Assembly: GCA_002281735.1 (NCBI GenBank)
Contig: NCGK01000004.1
Coordinates: 1 to 64,000, forward strand
Direction of reading: 5' to 3'
Source of the DNA: Gammaproteobacteria bacterium 28-57-27
Lineage (GTDB): Bacteria > Pseudomonadota > Gammaproteobacteria > Halothiobacillales > Halothiobacillaceae
DNA length: 64,000 bases
Shown in pieces: positions 54,230 through 61,304 of the stretch. Under the pieces are notes generated by a model. It made no database searches and was not told where the DNA came from. It saw only the letters and a list, made by a program, of their open reading frames with translations. The stretch's first letter is position 1; each line of letters starts with the position of its first letter. Position numbers and translations under genes: made by a program.

Positions 54230-55684
54230 ATGATTAGAAAAACCACACTTCCCACCCTACTACTCATTGGCAGCCTGCTAAGCGCCTGCACCGTCGGCCC
54301 GGACTACGTGCGCCCAGAACCTCAAATGCCGGAACAATGGCGCACAACCACGAGCGAAACCTTAGCCGACACCGACCTCCTCTGGTGGCAAGGCTTCAAC
54401 GACCCAGTGCTCAACCAACTCATCACCGACGCGGTCAGCAGCAACAAAGACATCCAGCTCGCCCGCGCGCGCGTCGATCAATACCTCGGCGCGCTGCAAA
54501 CCACGCGCTCGGCCTATTTCCCGCAGATCGGCGCAGGCGCCGATGCCAGCCGCACGCGCAGCACCGAAGCCAGCGCGTCACCCTTCCCTTCCAGCGTCGC
54601 CAATCCCTCCGGTATGTATGCCGCGCAATTCAACCTGGCTTGGGAAATCGACCTGTTTGGCCGCACCCGCCGCGCCACCGAGGCCGCGCAAGCCCAGGTA
54701 CAAGCCACGGAAGAAGAGCGCCGCGCGGTGATGCTCAGCGTGGTTGCCGGGATCGCTTCCAGCTACATCGCCCTGCGTGCCAGCGACGCCAAACTCGCCA
54801 TCGCCCAGGCCACGCTGAAAAACTATGCCGACACCCTGCATATCTTTGAACTGCGCTTCAAAGGCGGAGTCATCTCGCAACTTCAGCTTGCCCAAGTGCA
54901 ATCGCAATACCAGCTTGCCCAGGCCGCCATCCCCGGCATCGAACAGCAAATCGCCGTGCAGGAAAACCTGCTTTCCACCCTGCTGGGGCGCAATCCCGGC
55001 GAGATTCCACGCGGCAAGCCACTCGACAAACTGGCCATGCCGCCGATTCCCGCAGGCCTGCCCGCCAGCCTGTTGCAACGTCGCCCGGACATCCTCAGCG
55101 CCGAAGCGCAACTGGTCGCCGCCAATGCCCAAGTCGGCGTGGCACGCTCGCTGTATTTCCCCAGCCTGTCGCTTACCGGCGCACTCGGCACGGCCAGCAA
55201 CCCGCTCTCCAGCCTGTTCAGCGGGCAGGCACAAGCCTGGAACATGGCCGCCGGACTCACCGCCCCACTGACCACCTTCGGCCAGATCGAAGGCCAGGTG
55301 CAATCCGCCGAAGCCGTATATGAACAAGCGAAAATCCGCTATCTGCAAAGCGCCCAAACCGCCCTGCGCGAAGTCAACGACGCCCTGACCGGCATCGACA
55401 AAACCCGCCAGACCCTCAGCGCGCAACAAAAGCGCGTCCTCGCCCTGCAAGAATCGGCCTATTTCGCCCGTTTGCGCTTTGATAATGGATTAACCAGTTA
55501 TCTGGAAGTCCTTAATTCCGAAGATGATTTATTTAGCGCCCAACTCACCGCCGTCGATGCACAAAGCGCAGGTTTCGGCGAAATGATTAATGCCTATAAA
55601 GCCATGGGCGGGGGCTGGGTGGATAAAGTCGATCCGGTAAAGGATAGTGTTAAAAATACAAACTCATCCTCGGCGGGGTCGTAG
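54230..55684 (+). CDS. Outer-membrane efflux channel, NodT/OprM-type lipoprotein
   Basis: Outer-membrane factor of 484 residues from the chosen start: lipoprotein signal MIRKTTLPTLLLIGSLLSAC followed by TVGPDYVRPEP, the family start. Two TolC-type repeats follow, with LDVINSEDDL-like block LEVLNSEDDLFSAQLTAVDA near the C terminus and the central LQRRPDILSAEAQLVAANAQVGVARS. The frame also runs from 54110 with 40 further residues, but that part is repeat DNA, so I take 54230. It completes the tripartite pump. Confidence 0.92.
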   Translation: MIRKTTLPTLLLIGSLLSACTVGPDYVRPEPQMPEQWRTTTSETLADTDLLWWQGFNDPVLNQLITDAVSSNKDIQLARARVDQYLGALQTTRSAYFPQIGAGADASRTRSTEASASPFPSSVANPSGMYAAQFNLAWEIDLFGRTRRATEAAQAQVQATEEERRAVMLSVVAGIASSYIALRASDAKLAIAQATLKNYADTLHIFELRFKGGVISQLQLAQVQSQYQLAQAAIPGIEQQIAVQENLLSTLLGRNPGEIPRGKPLDKLAMPPIPAGLPASLLQRRPDILSAEAQLVAANAQVGVARSLYFPSLSLTGALGTASNPLSSLFSGQAQAWNMAAGLTAPLTTFGQIEGQVQSAEAVYEQAKIRYLQSAQTALREVNDALTGIDKTRQTLSAQQKRVLALQESAYFARLRFDNGLTSYLEVLNSEDDLFSAQLTAVDAQSAGFGEMINAYKAMGGGWVDKVDPVKDSVKNTNSSSAGS

Positions 55685-55859
55685 GTTTTTTTCGCCGGTG
55701 TTATTTAATTCGACATGGTGGCGTGCTAATTTCCATCAGTCTTTTATAAAACAAGGTGTTTGCTTATCGGCAGATGCGTTATGCTCATTTCAATTTAATA
55801 CATATACACCTTATAAGATGCATATTTCACGTTAGGGCTACTCATCAGGGGTATATCAC

Positions 55860-56027
55860 ATGCAACACGTTTTGATCATTCACGAAGTCGAAGCTTATCC
55901 GGCATGGAAGACGGTTTTTGACAAAGCAGCAGGCATTAGAAAAAATGCCGGGGAAATAAGAGAAAAAGTTGGCGTAAAAGCTCCCGACTTTATCTATCTG
56001 CAGGAAATAGAACGTGGTGTGCTATAG
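55860..56027 (+). CDS. Internally deleted antibiotic-biosynthesis-monooxygenase-like protein (cassette 1)
   Basis: A 55-residue ORF filling cassette 1. The N-terminal 33 residues (MQHVLIIHEVEAYPAWKTVF, then DKAAGIRKNAGEI) match the start of dimeric ABM-fold proteins of about 95 residues. The end (VGVKAPDFIYLQEIERGVL) matches their last strand. The middle, about 40 residues, is missing without a frameshift, so this is probably an inactive deletion derivative. Its stop codon overlaps the attC site. Full-length relatives often lie in integron cassettes (from memory, unverified). Confidence 0.65.
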   Translation: MQHVLIIHEVEAYPAWKTVFDKAAGIRKNAGEIREKVGVKAPDFIYLQEIERGVL

Positions 56028-56090
56028 CCCTAACATGGCGTTCGAGAGGGACGCACCAAAAGCGGTGCGCCCCTCAACTTTACGTTATGC
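56027..56090 (+). other. attC site 1 (recombination site of cassette 1)
   Basis: R'' GCCCTAAC at the left and core GTTATGC at the right. Inner stem GGGACGCACC with GGTGCGCCCC around AAAAGC, with the single mismatch usual in attC. 64 bp. The core site GTTATGC opens cassette 2. Confidence 0.85.
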
Positions 56091-56116
56091 ATTTCAGATG
56101 GTAATCACGAATCGCT

Positions 56117-56449
56117 ATGCTTGAAATTAAAACGGTCTTGCTCTTTCTGGTAACAGCTGTGGCCGAGATTATCGGTTGCTACCTCCCCTACCTCTGGCTC
56201 ACGCAAGGGAAAAGCGTGTGGCTTCTCATTCCCGCAGGTTTGAGCCTCGCAGTTTTTGCATGGCTTTTGTCGTTGCACCCAGCCGCAGCTGGGCGTGTCT
56301 ATGCCGCCTATGGTGGCGTTTACATTTTTGTGGCCATTCTTTGGTTATGGGCAGTTGACGGCATAAGGCCCACAGTTTGGGATCTGGTGGGTTCGTCTGT
56401 TGCCCTTGTAGGCATGTCAATCATCATGTTCGCGCCAAAGAATGCATAA
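56117..56449 (+). CDS. YnfA-family small membrane protein (cassette 2)
   Basis: A 110-residue UPF0060/YnfA membrane protein with four predicted helices, similar in size to small multidrug exporters. Family pattern: [84 protein letters not shown]. The SMR-like fold has led to efflux proposals, but the substrate is unproven. It is the only gene of cassette 2, and its stop TAA overlaps the R'' box of attC site 2. Confidence 0.92.
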   Translation: MLEIKTVLLFLVTAVAEIIGCYLPYLWLTQGKSVWLLIPAGLSLAVFAWLLSLHPAAAGRVYAAYGGVYIFVAILWLWAVDGIRPTVWDLVGSSVALVGMSIIMFAPKNA

Positions 56450-56506
56450 CCCTGCGTTCAAGCGGGACGCCGCAAAAGCGCGGCGCCCCTTAGCTCCACG
56501 TTAGAC
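56444..56506 (+). other. attC site 2 (recombination site of cassette 2)
   Basis: R'' GCATAAC, complementary to the core GTTATGC that opens the same cassette, and terminal core GTTAGAC. Inner stem GGGACGCCGC/GCGGCGCCCC around AAAAGC. 63 bp. This is a classic short attC. Confidence 0.9.
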
Positions 56507-56519
56507 CTTTGGAGAAATT

Positions 56520-56870
56520 GTGGCCTGGCTCATTACAAAATATTTTCTGACTGCCGCAGTCGTCGTGCTCGTATCCGAGCTTGCGAAGCGCAGCGACAAA
56601 CTCGGCGGCTTTGTTGCCGCGCTGCCCCTCGTAACGGTTCTTGCGCTTATCTGGCTGTACGTTGAAAACCAACCCCAAGAAAAAATCGCAAATCATGCGT
56701 GGTACACATTTTGGTATGTTGTCCCAACATTGCCAATGTTCCTCGCATTTCCGGTACTCCTTCCGCGCATCGGTTTCTGGCCATCTTTATTGGCCTGCGT
56801 CATCATCACCGTTGTTTGTTTCGGCCTGTTCGCTCTGGCGGTTCGCCGCTTCGGCGTGGAGTTGCTCTAG
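56520..56870 (+). CDS. DUF3147-family small membrane protein (cassette 3)
   Basis: A 116-residue protein with four predicted membrane helices, of the DUF3147 family (start WLITKYFLTAAVVVLVSELAKRSDKLGGFVAALPLV, then WYVVPTLPMFLAFPVLLPRIGFW). Function unknown. The GTG start follows TTGGAGAAATT. It is the sole gene of cassette 3, whose 5' end (TTAGACC, 56501) and R'' (GGTCTAAC, 57034) are complementary. About 160 bp of structured non-coding DNA separates the gene from its attC. Confidence 0.88.
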   Translation: MAWLITKYFLTAAVVVLVSELAKRSDKLGGFVAALPLVTVLALIWLYVENQPQEKIANHAWYTFWYVVPTLPMFLAFPVLLPRIGFWPSLLACVIITVVCFGLFALAVRRFGVELL

Positions 56871-56876
56871 GTAGAT

Positions 56877-57031
56877 GCTGATTTATTCCATCCATGGAAT
56901 AAATCAGCTCACTCATCGCGGCACATGTCCGCGATAGCTCTCATGAATCAAAGACTTACGTCTTTGATTCATGTTGGGGCATCCTGCCCCAAGCGGGAAA
57001 CACTGAATAAATCAGCGTTTCCCCTAGTGAG
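56877..57031. repeat. Multi-hairpin block inside cassette 3
   Basis: Five consecutive inverted repeats: CTGATTTATTCCA/TGGAATAAATCAG (56878-56907), CGCGGCACATGTCCGCG, ATGAATCAAAGAC/GTCTTTGATTCAT (about 56943-56972), TTGGGGC/GCCCCAA, and GGGAAAC/GTTTCCC. CTCACT near 56910 pairs with AGTGAG at about 57026, closing the set like a multi-arm junction. AATAAATCAG occurs in three places (one inverted). No ORF. Confidence 0.8.
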
Positions 57032-57033
57032 TA

Positions 57034-57056
57034 GGTCTAACCCTACGCTCAAGCGG
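57034..57056 (+). other. Truncated attC site 3
   Basis: GGTCTAACCCTACGCTCAAG, then CGG, is the left half of an attC. After 23 bp the sequence changes to GTGTAGGCAATGG and no right half follows. The rest of the gap to 57286 holds the repeats and operators listed below. Confidence 0.75.
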
Positions 57057-57086
57057 TGTAGGCAATGGTGGAAGTGGTAGAGAAGC

Positions 57087-57130
57087 GGGGTCAGACTCGA
57101 TCGAGAAGGGCTATAGGGTCAGACTCGATT
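57087..57130. repeat. GGGTCAGACTCGAT direct repeats
   Basis: GGGGTCAGACTCGAT at 57087 and AGGGTCAGACTCGATT at 57115. A further related copy, GCAGACTCGATTGAATT, is at 57924-57940, on the other side of mazEF. Such sequences often lie at the ends of REP-type or transposase-associated repeats. Confidence 0.55.
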
Positions 57131-57208
57131 GGAATTAAACCCTTAATTGCTAACTACACATGAAAAATCCCGCGCCATTTTGGGCGAAGCATGATAGCTG
57201 GAGCCGTT

Positions 57209-57276
57209 GTTCAACAGTGTTTGACGCCAAAATATCCCACCCATATACTGCAAACAAAAGTTCAACAATGTTAAAC
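57209..57276 (+). promoter_or_regulatory. Paired 17-bp dyads, likely MazE/MazF operators
   Basis: GTTCAACAGTGTTTGAC (57209-57225) and GTTCAACAATGTTAAAC (57260-57276) are imperfect palindromes centred exactly 51 bp apart, about five helical turns, just before the mazE start at 57287. Autorepression by the antitoxin complex is the likely use. Confidence 0.55.
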
Positions 57277-57286
57277 AGGTGTTGCA

Positions 57287-57538
57287 ATGGATGTCGTGCT
57301 TCGTAAATACGGGAACAGTACCGTAGCGGTATTGCCGCCGCTCGTATTGAAGGACTTGGGTTTGGCGGCTGGACAGGCGATGTCTCTCCATACGACCGGC
57401 GACGGAAAAATCGTCTTGGCGCGCAAGCGCAAATACACCTTGGACGACCTGCTCGCTCAGTGCAATCCCGAGGCTGCGCCACCTGCCGATATGGTGCTTT
57501 GGAATACAGCCAAGCCCGTAGGCCAAGAGGTGTGGTGA
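57287..57538 (+). CDS. MazE-type AbrB-fold antitoxin
   Basis: An 83-residue AbrB/SpoVT-fold antitoxin. N-terminal DNA-binding swapped-hairpin pattern VVLRKYGNSTVAVLPPLVLKDLGLAAGQ, then a C-terminal tail (YTLDDLLAQC to the end) that would wrap the toxin. Its TGA overlaps the ATG of mazF. Two 17-bp dyads upstream fit autoregulation. There is a GTG codon pair near the junction, so coupling is tight. Confidence 0.87.
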   Translation: MDVVLRKYGNSTVAVLPPLVLKDLGLAAGQAMSLHTTGDGKIVLARKRKYTLDDLLAQCNPEAAPPADMVLWNTAKPVGQEVW

Positions 57539-57879
57539 TGCCCGTTTTTGAACGGGGCGATATTGTGAATGTTCCGCTTGATCCTGCTCTGGGTCATGAG
57601 CAAAAAGGTACGCGGCCAGCCCTCGTGCTTACCACCAAGAAGTTCAATCAACTGGGTGATGTGCTGGTTGCGCCGATAACCCAAGGCGGCGACTTTGCGC
57701 GCTATGCTGGTTTTGCCGTCAGTTTGACGGGTACAGGATGCAAAACACAGGGTGTTGCGCTTATCAATAAAGTCAGGATGCTTGATCTTGTGGCGCGAAA
57801 GGCGCGCAAAATTGAGCATGTTCCGCAAGTTGTACTCGATGATGCCCTTATGCGCTTAATGGCGATGCTTGATTGTTAA
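57538..57879 (+). CDS. MazF/PemK-family endoribonuclease toxin
   Basis: A 113-residue MazF-fold mRNA interferase. Family features are FERGDIVNVPLDPALGHEQKGTRPALVLTTKKFN, with the basic and GH/P residues of the active face, VAPITQGGD, the TQGVALINKVRMLDLVARKARKIEHV core, and a short C-terminal helix. The ATG at 57538 overlaps the antitoxin stop; the longer open frame from 57460 lies inside mazE and is rejected. Confidence 0.9.
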   Translation: MPVFERGDIVNVPLDPALGHEQKGTRPALVLTTKKFNQLGDVLVAPITQGGDFARYAGFAVSLTGTGCKTQGVALINKVRMLDLVARKARKIEHVPQVVLDDALMRLMAMLDC

Positions 57880-57940
57880 CGGTCACTCAAGGCACGTCTA
57901 AATGCTTGCAACCATGGCAGTGGAGCAGACTCGATTGAAT

Positions 57941-58351
57941 TTAGGCCTCAACCCAGTTTTCCAGCGACAAGCCTTCGACGCGCTCAAACTCGCGCGTGTT
58001 GTTGCTCACCAGCGTCCATCCCCGCGCCCGCGCATGAGCGGCAATCCAAAGATCGTTGTTGCCGATAACCTCGCCCTTGCGTTGCAACTGCGCCCGAATC
58101 TGACCGTAATGTTCGCCGACATCGGGCGATAATTCACAGACTTCGATCACCTGCCCAAGCTGCTCGATCGTGCGTAGGGCGCGTTCGCGTGACGCACTCT
58201 TCTCTGCACCAAAACGCAACTCACCCAAGGTCACGACGGACATGGCAAGCTCGGCAGCCTTGTGTCTGGCAAAGCGCGCGCGCACTTCAGGCGGATGATG
58301 CTTGGCAATGTAGATGCAAATATTGGTATCCAGCAGATAACGCACGGTCAT
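57941..58351 (-). CDS. VapC-family PIN-domain toxin
   Basis: A 136-residue PIN-domain ribonuclease. The acidic metal site shows in YLLDTNICIYIAKHHP (first aspartate), LGELRFGAEKS (glutamate) and NNDLWIAAHARA (aspartate), plus a conserved threonine/serine (LVSNNTREFERV). It likely cleaves RNA, often initiator tRNA in enterobacterial VapC. It overlaps the VapB gene by the usual ATGA. Its stop lies directly next to a GCAGACTCGATT repeat (57924). Confidence 0.92.
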   Translation of the reverse strand: MTVRYLLDTNICIYIAKHHPPEVRARFARHKAAELAMSVVTLGELRFGAEKSASRERALRTIEQLGQVIEVCELSPDVGEHYGQIRAQLQRKGEVIGNNDLWIAAHARARGWTLVSNNTREFERVEGLSLENWVEA

Positions 58352-58581
58352 TAAAAGTCCTCGCGCTCCTGCGGAACGGTATCTTCGCGGCCATCACACA
58401 TAAAATCATCGGGAAAGGTCTGCAAGCTGTCAAAAATGGCTTCGGCGCTTATGGGGTGCTCGCGCAATACGATTTCATCGCCACGCCGGAAGATGAGTAC
58501 TTTGTCCACGTTCACGCGAAACTCTTTGGGCAGGCGCACGGCTTGGCTATTGCCGGATTTAAATACACGCGCGTAACTCAT
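58351..58581 (-). CDS. VapB-type AbrB/SpoVT antitoxin
   Basis: A 76-residue antitoxin with the VapB/VagC N terminus SYARVFKSGNSQAVRLPKEFRV (AbrB-type swapped hairpin), then RGDEIVLREHP and an acidic C-terminal tail (DDFMCDGREDTVPQ). Start at 58581 with GGAGG six bases before. The longer open frame to 58656 lacks a ribosome site. Confidence 0.92.
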   Translation of the reverse strand: MSYARVFKSGNSQAVRLPKEFRVNVDKVLIFRRGDEIVLREHPISAEAIFDSLQTFPDDFMCDGREDTVPQEREDF

Positions 58582-58608
58582 GGTCGCCTCCGCAAAAGAT
58601 AGATACGT

Positions 58609-58626
58609 CGAATATATACATTCAAC
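58609..58626 (-). promoter_or_regulatory. Possible vapBC operator/-10 region
   Basis: TCGAATATATACATTCAA is a weak dyad (GAAT/ATTC arms) with an AT-rich centre, 28 bp upstream of vapB, where repressor binding by VapBC is usual. Confidence 0.3.
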
Positions 58627-58645
58627 GATGAAGCGCAAGCCTGGA

Positions 58646-59743
58646 CTACAACCCACCCACCCCCTGCCCCAGCTCTTCCAGCAATTCCGCTTGGTGCGCC
58701 TGGTTCAGCGGCTCGATCACTTGTTCCAACGCGCCTTGCATCAACTCGTCCAGACGGTACAACGTGAGGTTGATGCGGTGGTCGGTCATGCGCCCCTGCG
58801 GGAAGTTGTAGGTGCGGATGCGTTCGGAGCGGTCGCCTGAGCCGACCAGTTTTTTGCGCTCGGCGGCCTGGGCACTCTGGCGTTCGTTACGCTCGATATC
58901 CACCAATTTGGCCTTGAGCCAGCCCATCGCCCGCGCACGGTTTTTGTGTTGCGAACGCTCTTCCTGGCATTCGACCACAATGCCTGACGGCAGGTGGGTG
59001 ATGCGAATCGCCGACTCGGTTTTGTTGACGTGCTGCCCGCCCGCGCCGGAGGAGCGGAACGTATCCACCTTGAGCTCCGCCGGATTGATGTCGATTTCTT
59101 CGGCTTCATCCAATTCCGGCAAAATGGCCACGGTGGCCGCCGAGGTATGCACGCGTCCCTGGGATTCGGTTTCCGGCACGCGCTGTACGCGGTGCGCGCC
59201 GGACTCGAACTTCAAACGCGAATACGCGCCCTGCCCCTGAATGCGCGCAATGACTTCCTTGTAACCGCCGTGCTCGCCCGGGCTTTCGCTCAGAATTTCC
59301 ACCGGCCAGCGCTGACGTTCGGCGTAGCGCGCGTACATGCGCATCAAATCACCGGCGAAAATCGCCGCTTCATCACCGCCGGTTCCGGCACGAATTTCCA
59401 GAAAAATATTGTGACTATCGAACGGGTCTTTGGGTAGCAAATGGGTTTGCAGTTCCTTTTCGTAGATGTCTAACTGCGCTTGGAGTAGCCCAATTTCCTC
59501 TTCGGCCATCTCGCGTAATTCCGCATCCCCGCCCGCCGCCATCTCACGCGCCGCCACAAGATCAGCTTGCGCCGCGTCGTAGGCACGCAAACTCGCCACC
59601 ACGGGTTCGAGCTGGGCATATTCGCGTGAAAGATCACGAAAACGCGTCTGATCGTTAATGACTTCCGGACTGGACAGCAGCGCGCTCATTTCTTCAAAGC
59701 GCTCGGCCAAACGCTGTAAGCGTTCAAAAATAAAATCTTGCAT
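58646..59743 (-). CDS. prfA: Peptide chain release factor 1
   Basis: Recognises UAA and UAG stop codons and triggers peptide release. The 365-residue protein has the codon-recognition region with PxT ([20 protein letters not shown]), the universal GGQ loop ([22 protein letters not shown]), and an ordinary C-terminal domain. It is full length. Immediate neighbours are hemA, as is usual in proteobacteria (hemA-prfA), with a small palindrome between, and vapBC downstream. Confidence 0.97.
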   Translation of the reverse strand: MQDFIFERLQRLAERFEEMSALLSSPEVINDQTRFRDLSREYAQLEPVVASLRAYDAAQADLVAAREMAAGGDAELREMAEEEIGLLQAQLDIYEKELQTHLLPKDPFDSHNIFLEIRAGTGGDEAAIFAGDLMRMYARYAERQRWPVEILSESPGEHGGYKEVIARIQGQGAYSRLKFESGAHRVQRVPETESQGRVHTSAATVAILPELDEAEEIDINPAELKVDTFRSSGAGGQHVNKTESAIRITHLPSGIVVECQEERSQHKNRARAMGWLKAKLVDIERNERQSAQAAERKKLVGSGDRSERIRTYNFPQGRMTDHRINLTLYRLDELMQGALEQVIEPLNQAHQAELLEELGQGVGGL

Positions 59744-59780
59744 GGGGTTTGGATGTTGTTTTTATGTTTGGGGGGGGAAA

Positions 59781-59837
59781 GTAGGTGCGACAAATTCGCA
59801 CGCTTTCGGGTTGTTGTGCGAATGAATTCGCACCTAC
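59781..59837. repeat. GTAGGTGCGA palindrome between hemA and prfA
   Basis: Arms GTAGGTGCGACAAATTCGCAC and GTGCGAATGAATTCGCACCTA, with the loop around TTTCGGGTTG. This is the same core family as the inner hairpins of the C elements, here without the outer frame. It lies inside what would otherwise be the hemA-prfA intergenic region. Confidence 0.8.
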
Positions 59838-59863
59838 GACCAGAGTGATCGGGCTAAAGCCTG

Positions 59864-61120
59864 CTAATCATGCGGCAAATCAAACAGCCGCCGCGTGGCC
59901 AGCGCCAGCTCATTGCGCCCGTCCTGACTGGCTTCACGCAAGGCCACGGTAGGTTCATGCATCAGCTTATTGGTCAGCGCATGTGCCAGATGACGCAAGG
60001 TATCTTCGGCGGAATGCCCATGCGCCAACTCACGCAAAGCGCGCTCTAACACTTCATCACGCACTTGCTCGGCATGGCCGCGCAGCTCGCGAATCACCGC
60101 CACGCCGCCCTGCACCCGCCACCAATCGACAAAATGCCCGACCTGGGTGTCGATGATCTCTTCAGCTTGCAGCGCGGCTTCCTGACGCGAACGTCGCCCT
60201 TCGTCAATCACCTGCTCCAGATCATCGACGGTGTAGAGGTACACATCCTCCAACGTGCCGACTTCCGGCTCAATGTCGCGCGGCACGGCGATATCCACCA
60301 TAAAAATCGGGCGGCGCTTGCGGCGTTTGAGCGCGCTTTCCACCGCGCCCTTGCCCAAAATCGGCAAGGTGCTGGCGGTGGCGGTAATCACGATATCGGC
60401 TTCATGCAAATGCTCGCCCAGTTCGCTCAAGGCAATGGCATACGCACCCAGCGGCTCGGCCAACGCATGGGCGCGTTCAATGGTGCGGTTGGCAATCACC
60501 ATGCGCCCGATGCCATGACTGTGCAGATGACGCGCCGCCAGCTCAATCGTTTCGCCCGCACCGATCAATAACGCGGTTTTGCGATTGAAATCACCAAAAA
60601 TCTGCTTGGCCAGACTCACGGCAGCAAACGCTACCGACACCGGGCTGGCACCAATCGCAGTATCGGTACGCACCTGCTTGGCCACGGAAAAGGCATGTTG
60701 AAACAATCGGTTAAGCAGCGGGCCCACGGCACGCATTTCACCCGCATGGGCGTAGGCAGTTTTGATTTGCCCCAAAATCTGCGGTTCACCCAACACCAGC
60801 GAATCCAGCCCGGACGACACGCGCAACAGATGCCGAATCGCCTCGCTCTCATGATGCACATAAAGATAAGGACGCACTTCGGCATCCGTCAGGCCGTGGG
60901 TTTCAGGAAACCAGCGCAGCACCTCTTGCTCGCCCGTCTCACCTACCGCCGCATACACCTCGGTACGGTTACAGGTGGAGACAATCGCCCCCTCGCGCAC
61001 CTGCGGCAGACGGAGCATTTCACCCAAGGCCTGCTGCATCCGTTCCGTAGTAAAGGCCACACGCTCGCGCACCGAAAGCGGCGCGGTACGATGATTAAGA
61101 CCTAAGGCAATGATGGACAT
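59864..61120 (-). CDS. hemA: Glutamyl-tRNA reductase
   Basis: NADPH-dependent reduction of glutamyl-tRNA to glutamate-1-semialdehyde, the first committed step of tetrapyrrole synthesis. The 418-residue protein has the active-site cysteine in IVSTCNRTEVYAAV (near residue 50), the GLDSLVLGEPQILGQIK motif, the NADPH domain (ALLIGAGETIELAARHL), and a C-terminal dimerisation helix. It is divergent from the TPR lipoprotein gene. Confidence 0.97.
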   Translation of the reverse strand: MSIIALGLNHRTAPLSVRERVAFTTERMQQALGEMLRLPQVREGAIVSTCNRTEVYAAVGETGEQEVLRWFPETHGLTDAEVRPYLYVHHESEAIRHLLRVSSGLDSLVLGEPQILGQIKTAYAHAGEMRAVGPLLNRLFQHAFSVAKQVRTDTAIGASPVSVAFAAVSLAKQIFGDFNRKTALLIGAGETIELAARHLHSHGIGRMVIANRTIERAHALAEPLGAYAIALSELGEHLHEADIVITATASTLPILGKGAVESALKRRKRRPIFMVDIAVPRDIEPEVGTLEDVYLYTVDDLEQVIDEGRRSRQEAALQAEEIIDTQVGHFVDWWRVQGGVAVIRELRGHAEQVRDEVLERALRELAHGHSAEDTLRHLAHALTNKLMHEPTVALREASQDGRNELALATRRLFDLPHD

Positions 61121-61304
61121 GGAAGTAATAGTGCCAGCCCGTGCAAGATGCGGATAACAAAGAACGTGGGATTTTCCGGCATTCGCGGCTTATTGACAAG
61201 CCGACACCCCCATATTCGACACGGAAATACCGCAAGCAGGCGCTGCACTGCGGCGCAGGCTGCGAACATCCTGCTAGAATGCGCAAGCCTTATGAGGATA
61301 ATCC

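Larger units (their letters stand above)
55831..57056 (+). mobile_element. Integron gene-cassette array without integrase (CALIN-like)
   Basis: Three cassettes in one orientation, each opening with bases exactly complementary to its own R'' box. Cassette 1 opens GTTAGGGC at 55831 and has GCCCTAAC at 56027. Cassette 2 opens GTTATGC at 56084 and has GCATAAC at 56444. Cassette 3 opens GTTAGACC at 56500 and has GGTCTAAC at 57034. Cassette 1 is 253 bp and cassette 2 is 416 bp. The third attC is cut after 23 bp. No tyrosine-recombinase gene is in this window. Confidence 0.85.

Noticed and set aside
55685-55830. Possible attI site or integrase remains before cassette 1
   Set aside because: No integrase-like reading frame on either strand and no clear attI features; only the GTTAGGGC boundary is certain.
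55647-55835. 62-codon ORF after the efflux channel gene
   Set aside because: No motif, overlaps the end of the channel gene, and its translation resembles non-coding AT-rich DNA.
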